Assembly (NCBI GenBank): GCA_937890535.1
Contig: CALBXK010000185.1
Span: 1 to 44,152, forward strand
Length of the DNA stretch: 44,152 nucleotides
DNA from: an uncultured Spartobacteria bacterium
GTDB lineage: Bacteria > Verrucomicrobiota > Verrucomicrobiia > Chthoniobacterales > Terrimicrobiaceae
Reading direction: 5' to 3'
The translations under genes and the position numbers were made by a program. Below, piece after piece: positions 38,630 to 44,152 of this stretch (positions within the stretch are counted from its first letter, which is position 1; each line of letters starts with the position of its first letter). Below the pieces are notes generated by a model that made no database searches, was not told the DNA's origin, and saw nothing but the letters and a program-made list of their open reading frames with translations.

Positions 38630-39400
38630 ATGAAAATCACCCAGGTCGCAGCGCAACTCTACACCTGTCGGGATCTAATCAAGACTCCGGCCGAGATCAT
38701 CACCACCCTCCGTCGCATTCGGGCCGTGGGCTACACGGCCGTCCAAGTCAGTGGCATGGGACCGATCGCCGAGGAGGAACTTAATAAAATTTTGGATGGC
38801 GAGGGATTGGTCTGTTGTGCAACTCATGAAGGATCTGATGAGGTCCTCAACGAGCCGCAGGTTGTAATTGAGCGATTGCAAAAATTGCGTTGCTCTTACA
38901 CTGCGTATCCCTATCCGGCTGGGGTGGATTTTTCGAGTCGGGAGAGCATTGGAACTCTGATTGGAAAACTCGACGCGGCGGGAAAGATGTTCGCTGAGGC
39001 AGGATTGACCCTTTGCTACCACAATCACAGCCACGAATTTCGCAAGCTGGGAGACAAGACCATCCTCGACCTCATTTATGAGGGGACTGATCCGCGACAC
39101 CTTCAGGGAGAGCTTGATACGTATTGGGTGCATTACGGGGGAGGGGAGAATGTGGAGTGGTGCGAAAAACTCGCCGGACGTCTGCCTCTTATTCACCTCA
39201 AGGATTTCCAGACCAACGCCGAGAACAAACCCGAGTTTGCAGAGATCGGAGTCGGGAATTTGAATTTCAAAAAGATCATCGCGGCGGCGGAGCAGTCCGG
39301 CTGCCAATGGTTTATCGTTGAGCAGGATGTTTGCCCCGGTGATCCGGTGGACTCTTTGGCGCAGAGCTTCGATTATATTCAAACCCACCTCGTTAATTAA
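38630..39400 (+). CDS. Sugar phosphate isomerase/epimerase-like TIM barrel
   Basis: A 256-aa AP_endonuc_2/xylose-isomerase-like protein. TLRRIRAVGYTAVQVSGMG marks the first barrel units, CYHNHSHEF, ELDTYWVHYGG and LPLIHLKDF carry metal-binding His, Asp and Glu positions, and FIVEQDVC supplies the last Glu. These barrels isomerise or epimerise sugars or keto-inositols, or act as 3-keto-sugar lyases beside Gfo/Idh/MocA enzymes. It starts 23 bp after oxidoreductase 1 and is followed 19 bp later by oxidoreductase 2. It is cytoplasmic, with no signal peptide. Confidence 0.88.
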   Translation: MKITQVAAQLYTCRDLIKTPAEIITTLRRIRAVGYTAVQVSGMGPIAEEELNKILDGEGLVCCATHEGSDEVLNEPQVVIERLQKLRCSYTAYPYPAGVDFSSRESIGTLIGKLDAAGKMFAEAGLTLCYHNHSHEFRKLGDKTILDLIYEGTDPRHLQGELDTYWVHYGGGENVEWCEKLAGRLPLIHLKDFQTNAENKPEFAEIGVGNLNFKKIIAAAEQSGCQWFIVEQDVCPGDPVDSLAQSFDYIQTHLVN

Positions 39401-39419
39401 AGTGGCATCTTCAGACGGA

Positions 39420-40496
39420 ATGACCTACGCCCCGCAAGGCAAGCCCGCGCCGGTTTGCCAATCCGGGGAATTTCCCTTTGCTGTCACTCACCTCGATCAC
39501 GGGCACATTTACGGACAATGCAACGGACTCATCGAGGCTGGAGGCGACCTGCGTTGGGTTTATGATTCCGATCCAGGCCGTCTGGCCGCGTTTTGTGAGA
39601 GATATCCTCAGGTACGTCCGGCGCCGAGTCTTGAGACCATTCTGGAGGATCCTGCGATTCAACTTGTGGCGGCGGCTGCCATTCCCAACCGGCGAGGGTC
39701 ACTTGGGTGTCAGGTGATGGAGGCCGGGAAGGATTACTTCACCGACAAGACGCCTTTCACGACCCTGGAGCAATTGGAGACTGCCCGGACAACGGCCGCG
39801 CGCACCGGCCAAAAATACATGGTCTATTTCAGCGAACGCCTGCACGTGGAATGCGCCGTGCTCGCGGGTCAACTCATTGCCGACGGTGTCATCGGACGGG
39901 TCATCCAGACGATCGGCACCGGTCCGCATCGGTTGAGTTTGTCCTCTCGTCCGGAGTGGTTCTTCCAACACGAAAAATACGGTGGGATTCTTTGTGACAT
40001 CGGGAGCCACCAATCCGAACAGTTCCTTCATTATACCGGAGCCAAATCCGCCAAAGTAAATTTCAGCGCCGTGGCCAACTTCAACAATCCGGATCATCCG
40101 GAATTGGAGGATTTTGGGGAGGCGTCCCTTACCGCCGACAATGGAGCCTCGGGATATTACCGGGTGGATTGGTTCACTCCTGAGGGTCTGCGCACCTGGG
40201 GGGATGGACGCACATTGATAACGGGGACGAAGGGCACCATCGAATTAAGAAAGTACATCGAAGTGGCCTCCGAAAATCCTGAGGGAGATCATCTCTACCT
40301 TGTGGACGAAAAGGGCGAGCATCGCATTTCCTGTGCCGGCAAGGTGGGGTTTCCCTTTTTCGGAGAACTGATTCTCGACGTTCTCAACCGGACCGAAAAG
40401 GCCATGACCCAGGAACACGCCTTTCGGGCGGCGGAGCTTTGCCTTCAGGCGCAAGCCGCTGCAGTGCGGATTGGACCAAAAAACGGTTTTCGATAA
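39420..40496 (+). CDS. Gfo/Idh/MocA-family oxidoreductase 2
   Basis: A 358-aa paralogue only distantly similar to oxidoreductase 1. The N-terminal fold is divergent: FAVTHLDHGHIYGQCNGLIEAGGDLRWVYD replaces the usual GxGxxG loop. It still has DYFTDKTPFTTLEQLE in the EKP position (DKTPF), and GGILCDIGSHQSEQFLHYTG for the catalytic D/H helix. The C-terminal domain includes LITGTKGTIELRKYIE. The track start at 39318 is inside the previous gene; the ATG at 39420 or a GTG at 39402 is likely. The altered dinucleotide loop may mean a tightly bound or different cofactor. Confidence 0.88.
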   Translation: MTYAPQGKPAPVCQSGEFPFAVTHLDHGHIYGQCNGLIEAGGDLRWVYDSDPGRLAAFCERYPQVRPAPSLETILEDPAIQLVAAAAIPNRRGSLGCQVMEAGKDYFTDKTPFTTLEQLETARTTAARTGQKYMVYFSERLHVECAVLAGQLIADGVIGRVIQTIGTGPHRLSLSSRPEWFFQHEKYGGILCDIGSHQSEQFLHYTGAKSAKVNFSAVANFNNPDHPELEDFGEASLTADNGASGYYRVDWFTPEGLRTWGDGRTLITGTKGTIELRKYIEVASENPEGDHLYLVDEKGEHRISCAGKVGFPFFGELILDVLNRTEKAMTQEHAFRAAELCLQAQAAAVRIGPKNGFR

Positions 40497-40563
40497 GTGT
40501 TTTTTTCGTCCGGGCACTGACGTGTCCCCTGATCAGGATTGCAAGGCGCTCTGCGAAGGGGCG

Positions 40564-40989
40564 TTAGATATCGCTCGATTCCCTTCGGGCCATTCGGTGG
40601 CAGATCAATGTGATGGGAACGGCCAGGAGAAAGGCGGTGAGGAGATCCCACCAAGAATGATAGTCGAGGAAAACGATGAGCCAGCCATAAAGGAGTCCCA
40701 GAGGAAGGGTGAATCGAAGCGAGCGTTGGTCCAACAGCCAAAAAGAAGTGGCAACTGTGAGGTAAAATGCCATGTGCCCGCTGGGGAAACCGACCTGATC
40801 TCTGAGGACGGGCACCCAACGGTCAAGATGGGCGAGAAGCCAGGTGATTAAGATCGCCACCCCAGAGCGGGCCAGAAATGCGCTGATCCGGCGGGAGGAA
40901 GAATGCTTTCCCACGCTGCAGGCAATGAAAATCAAAAGCAGAACGGGATTCACCGCATCGGCAAGGAAATCCCATTGAGCGAATGTCAT
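40564..40989 (-). CDS. Small PAP2-like membrane phosphatase
   Basis: A 141-aa membrane protein. VGFPSGHMAFYLTVATSFW contains the PSGH motif with the catalytic His of PAP2 acid phosphatases, and LDYHSWWDLLTAFLLAVPIT the final HxxxD motif. The first PAP2 motif (KxxxxxxRP) is not present in canonical form, and the protein is shorter than usual, so activity is uncertain. Hydrophobic helices cover most of the length. It follows the ABC exporter on the same strand by 12 bp; a role in dephosphorylating lipid phosphates such as undecaprenyl pyrophosphate or lipid A is possible. Confidence 0.75.
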   Translation of the reverse strand: MTFAQWDFLADAVNPVLLLIFIACSVGKHSSSRRISAFLARSGVAILITWLLAHLDRWVPVLRDQVGFPSGHMAFYLTVATSFWLLDQRSLRFTLPLGLLYGWLIVFLDYHSWWDLLTAFLLAVPITLICHRMARRESSDI

Positions 40990-41001
40990 GCCGCAGGATC
41001 C

Positions 41002-42858
41002 CTAGACGTTAAATTGAAGATCGTAGAGTTTTCGGTAAATGCCCGAATGAGCGATCAACTCGCTATGGGTCCCGATCTCCTGAACTTTTCCGTGGTCCAG
41101 CACAAGGATCTGGTCGGCCTTCAGAATGGTGGAGAGTCGATGGGCGATGGCGATGACGGTCCGGCCAGAGGCGAGGACATCGAGGGCGGACTGGATGTGT
41201 TTCTCCGAGGCGGAGTCGAGGGCGGAGGTCGCCTCGTCGAGGAGCAAAACAGGAGCGTTTTTCAGCAGGGCTCTGGCAATGGAGATTCGTTGCTGCTGTC
41301 CCCCTGAGAGCATGCAGCCCTTGTCGCCGACCACGGTGTCGTAGCCGTCCTTCTGGGCCAGGATGAAATCGTGAGCATGGGCCAGTTGGGCGGCATGGAC
41401 GATATCCTCCTTGGTGGCATCGAGCCGACCATAGGCGATGTTTTTTTGGATCGATTCGTGGAAGAGGAATGTGTCTTGGGTGACGATTCCAATCTGTTCG
41501 CGAAGCGAGTCCTGGGTCAGGCGGGTCATGTCCGTTCCATCCATGCGGACACATCCGGTGGTGGGGTCGTAGAATCGCATAATGAGTGAAAGCAGGGTGC
41601 TCTTGCCCGCCCCGCTCGCGCCCACGAGGGCGTAATATTTTCCCTGTTCAAAGCGGAAGTTAAAATCCTCCAGTGCGGGAATTCCTTCCCGGTAGCTGAA
41701 CGTGACATTTTCAAACGCGATCTCGCCCCGGCAAGTCGTGATCGGTTTGGCATCCGGTGCATCCGCCACCGAGGGTTTGCTTTTCATGAGTTCGAAGACG
41801 CTGGCGACAATGACTCCGCTGCGAACGAGAAGGAGATGGGTCCGGCTCAGGGTCTTTAACGGGTAGTAGATCAGGAAAACGCCAATACAGAGGGAGAGAA
41901 ATGTGGTGCCGCTCATCCCGACCGAATAGACATAATAGAGACCGATCGCGATGCCGATGGCGGCGAGACTTTCCACGACAGGAGCGGTGGCGTCCATCAG
42001 GCGCCGGGCGCGAATATTCATGCGAAATTGCATGTGGCTGGAGGCGTTGAATCGGGCCAGTTCGTGTTGGGTGCGCGAGAAGGATTTGATCACCTTGATA
42101 CCAGTGATCATCTCGTGCAGGACGACCATCATTTGCTGGCCTTCACCTTGTTCAGCCTTCGCGGCCTGGCGGATCCTTTTCCCTAGAAAGAGCATAGGCC
42201 CAATGCAAAGAGGCATGAGAATCAAGGCGCCGAGAGTGAATCTCCAGTCGAGTTTGAATAAGACAAAAAGTCCGGAAATGATGGTTGCGGGTTGGGAAAT
42301 CAACTGGGTGTTGATGGTGGTGAGGACCGTCTGCATGGCCCGGGTCTCATTGATGACCCGCTGAAACAAGTTGCCGGCCCGGGCTTCGTTGAAATATTCG
42401 AGGGATTGCCCGGTGATCCGCTCCATCAATTCCGCCCGGATATCGATCAGCACTTTTTGGCTCGTCCATTCGCTGCAATAATTGTTCAGGAAATCCAGAA
42501 GACTGCGCAGCATCATCACTGTGGGGATGAGCAGGCAGGCGACCCCAACCAAAAAACCCTTTGAGACGCTGTCGAGGTGAAGAATGTTGACGGCGAGATA
42601 ATTGAGCGGCTTGGCCATGACGCCCAAATTTTGTATCTCCTGCACGAGGTTGGTCTCCGCGTTCGAGGAGAAAACCACCTTACCCACAAAGTTGATGATC
42701 AGCGGAATGGCACCGCTGATCGCTCCGAAGCCGACGCCGCAGATCGTCCCGATGATGAAAATGGTCCGGTACGGCTTGAGATAGGCCGACAGTTGTATAT
42801 AGGGGGCAACGCCCTGGCGAAAGCTGGTTACGAATGTAGTCAATTTCCTGAGGACCAT
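41002..42858 (-). CDS. MsbA-like ABC exporter (fused membrane and ATPase domains)
   Basis: A 618-aa half-transporter. Six membrane helices (about 30-330) precede a nucleotide-binding domain with Walker A GASGAGKST, Q-loop IVTQDTFLF, signature LSGGQQQRIS, Walker B VLLLDEATSALD and H-loop AHRLS. The membrane domain contains the long coupling-helix regions typical of lipid flippases such as MsbA. The track ORF starts at 43029 inside the next gene; the ATG at 42858 (MVLRKLTTF) is the reasonable start. With the small PAP2-like protein downstream, export of a lipid or lipid-linked molecule is likely. Confidence 0.93.
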   Translation of the reverse strand: MVLRKLTTFVTSFRQGVAPYIQLSAYLKPYRTIFIIGTICGVGFGAISGAIPLIINFVGKVVFSSNAETNLVQEIQNLGVMAKPLNYLAVNILHLDSVSKGFLVGVACLLIPTVMMLRSLLDFLNNYCSEWTSQKVLIDIRAELMERITGQSLEYFNEARAGNLFQRVINETRAMQTVLTTINTQLISQPATIISGLFVLFKLDWRFTLGALILMPLCIGPMLFLGKRIRQAAKAEQGEGQQMMVVLHEMITGIKVIKSFSRTQHELARFNASSHMQFRMNIRARRLMDATAPVVESLAAIGIAIGLYYVYSVGMSGTTFLSLCIGVFLIYYPLKTLSRTHLLLVRSGVIVASVFELMKSKPSVADAPDAKPITTCRGEIAFENVTFSYREGIPALEDFNFRFEQGKYYALVGASGAGKSTLLSLIMRFYDPTTGCVRMDGTDMTRLTQDSLREQIGIVTQDTFLFHESIQKNIAYGRLDATKEDIVHAAQLAHAHDFILAQKDGYDTVVGDKGCMLSGGQQQRISIARALLKNAPVLLLDEATSALDSASEKHIQSALDVLASGRTVIAIAHRLSTILKADQILVLDHGKVQEIGTHSELIAHSGIYRKLYDLQFNV

Positions 42859-43003
42859 GGGGCGGGAAAGATACAATCGGGTTGCCGGGCGAAGTGCAAG
42901 GGCGAGGGTTGGGCGGAACGAGAGTATGGGTTGGGGTGCCCACTCCAGTTCGTCCGGGCGCCGTTGTTCCCCAACGCCAAGATTCCCTCGACGCAATGTC
43001 GGA

Positions 43004-43897
43004 TTAGTGCGCTCCGACGACCCAGGCATTCTCCCGGATCTTTCGGAGCGGGCGTTTCGGATCCGGCTGGTAGGGGATACGGGCGCGTTTAGGCGAGTAG
43101 TGGGTGACGAGACTGCGCCTGGTATGTTGGTTTTGAATTTGTGCCCCGCCGTGCATCAAATCCGCCGCCCACATCAAGGCGGTGCCTTTGGAAATATGCA
43201 GCAGTTCCCGGTGCAGGCCTTGCTCGGCTGCAAGGTTTTCGAGTGAGGCTGAGTAGCCGGGTCCGTCCGGGTCGCCTGGTCGCAGGGCTTTGGTGCCATC
43301 TGCAAAGATGAGGTCATCCGTCCGATGGCTGCCAGGGTAGTAGAACAACTCGCCGGAGCTGGCCACGACATCTTCGAGCGCGATCCAGGACGCGGCGAAT
43401 TGAGCGGGCGGTTCGACATAGACGAAAGCCGAGTCCTGGTGACAACCCTGCTGGGAACCGTTCTCAAAATAGAGGCTCTGAAAGGCCACGACCTCGTCGT
43501 CGAAAATATCGGTGAGAAAATCGAGAATGGCCGGGGCGAAGATGAGGTCCTGGGCGGCCTCGATCCGGGTGTGGAGATCCAGGACTTTGGCTTCTTTGTT
43601 GTGGAGGAGGGCGATGCGGGCGGGTTCATGGTGGTGTCCGTCGGCGTCCCAGTAGGTCATTTTGAGATCGCTCGCGGAGTCGTCGAGGGTGCGGCGTGCG
43701 GCTTCAAGAAAGCGATCTGGGGCTGGATCGGGAACGGCCTGATCGAAAATGGCATATCCAGAGCGAACCCAGTCGAGAAGGCTCTCGGTTGGGGTTCGGT
43801 GCGGGATAGAGCCAGCCAGAAGGCGGTCCGCCGCACCCGGCAAGTCGGGCCAAAGAAATTGTTCTGCGGCGCTGGTGTCCTTGGGGCGGAGTTTCAC
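43004..43897 (-). CDS. Phytanoyl-CoA dioxygenase (PhyH)-like Fe(II)/2OG oxygenase
   Basis: A 297-aa double-stranded beta-helix oxygenase. The iron ligands are H153 and D155 in GCHQDSAF and H249 in LMHGG, and R260/R261 (HTRRSLVTHY) would bind 2-oxoglutarate, so the site is complete. SLYFENGSQQGCHQDS, ELFYYPGSHR and GTALMWAADLMHGG are typical of PhyH. The start is a GTG at 43897 without a good ribosome binding site. The open frame extends further upstream with protein-like sequence (LDNSNAFDYLQG) but no ATG/GTG/TTG, so the true N-terminus may differ. The substrate is unknown. Confidence 0.85.
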   Translation of the reverse strand: MKLRPKDTSAAEQFLWPDLPGAADRLLAGSIPHRTPTESLLDWVRSGYAIFDQAVPDPAPDRFLEAARRTLDDSASDLKMTYWDADGHHHEPARIALLHNKEAKVLDLHTRIEAAQDLIFAPAILDFLTDIFDDEVVAFQSLYFENGSQQGCHQDSAFVYVEPPAQFAASWIALEDVVASSGELFYYPGSHRTDDLIFADGTKALRPGDPDGPGYSASLENLAAEQGLHRELLHISKGTALMWAADLMHGGAQIQNQHTRRSLVTHYSPKRARIPYQPDPKRPLRKIRENAWVVGAH

Positions 43898-44152
43898 CCC
43901 TTGCAGGTAGTCAAAGGCGTTGGAGTTGTCCAGTTCTGGTGTTGAGGGCTTAATTGGGAAGGAGGCAGATGAGGATGGAGGTATTGAGTTGCGGCGACGA
44001 ATCGCGCAGTGTCATTTTGTTTTCATTGATCCGGCAAGAGATGAAAGTATTCAGTAACTACAGATATTTCAGGTGCCTCTGGGTTGACGGACAGAATGCC
44101 TGGAGAAAGAATTTAAGATTTGTGAACAATACTTCCGAGAGGGCTCCCCTCA
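43898..44152. other. Right-end intergenic region
   Basis: These 255 bp upstream of the PhyH gene contain no recognised gene, repeat or RNA. A 22-codon minus-strand ORF (43952-44020, MTLRDSSPQLNTS...) is present but unsupported. A promoter for the leftward PhyH gene presumably lies here but I cannot place it. Confidence 0.5.

Noticed and set aside
43952-44020. 22-codon minus-strand ORF upstream of the PhyH gene
   Set aside because: No ribosome binding site, no coupling to the next gene and too short to judge.

Overview
The window looks like a chromosomal segment of a Verrucomicrobiota-type (PVC superphylum) bacterium. This rests on the protein content: DUF5069 and GYF_2-like proteins, a sugar locus pairing Gfo/Idh/MocA oxidoreductases with an ABC importer, a 4-TM 'cytochrome B'-like protein, weak Shine-Dalgarno sequences, and GC-rich coding DNA with many ATGA/GTGA overlaps. 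The phylum is inferred from gene families, because there is no rRNA in the window.

Layout. 1-1.7 kb: leuC and the start of leuD (leucine biosynthesis), leftward. 1.8-3.2 kb: a GYF_2-like/coiled-coil gene whose 3' end is followed by a DinJ/YafQ-type toxin-antitoxin module and then a 73-bp duplicate of the gene's own 3' sequence. 3.2-9.6 kb (leftward): a GT39-like membrane glycosyltransferase coupled to a DPM1-like GT2 enzyme, a 228-bp MITE-like element, an AT-rich methyltransferase gene, and an HtrA protease coupled to a paralogue that has lost its catalytic residues. 10-24.4 kb: housekeeping and accessory genes, including ychF, a two-gene HEPN-like unit, Nif3, mpg, a tiny lipoprotein, an L,D-transpeptidase, asd, a nuclease/HhH fusion, an ATPase cassette bounded by 31-bp direct repeats, rnhC, mutY, trpB, lipoprotein and membrane genes, and a glutaredoxin.

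24.5-32.8 kb: an 8.3-kb integrated island at the 3' end of tRNA-Glu(CTC). It is bounded by perfect 37-bp att repeats and carries a tyrosine integrase next to attR. A rightward regulator faces a leftward operon (excisionase-like, small ORF, BT4734/VirE_N-helicase Rep, GGGGTA repeat array, PriCT-2 protein, terminase-small-subunit-like protein, and several small unknowns). A cargo gene encoding a tandem ribbon-helix-helix protein lies by attL, preceded by a 32-codon ORF that overlaps a strong RNA hairpin. No capsid, portal, tail or lysis genes are visible. The organisation resembles a phage-inducible chromosomal island (phage satellite), and this is the most interesting object in the window.

32.9-40.5 kb: a sugar uptake and catabolism locus. 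A leftward lacI, solute-binding protein and two permeases stand opposite a rightward Gfo/Idh - TIM-barrel isomerase - Gfo/Idh operon, with a promoter and an AACACGTGTT palindrome between them. 40.5-43.9 kb: a PAP2-like phosphatase, an MsbA-like ABC exporter and a PhyH-like dioxygenase, all leftward.

Several small genes missing from the ORF track were recovered by reading the sequence: leuD (partial), a 57-aa CxxC protein, a 58-aa island gene, a 59-aa island gene, a 39-aa lipoprotein and the 32-aa leader ORF.
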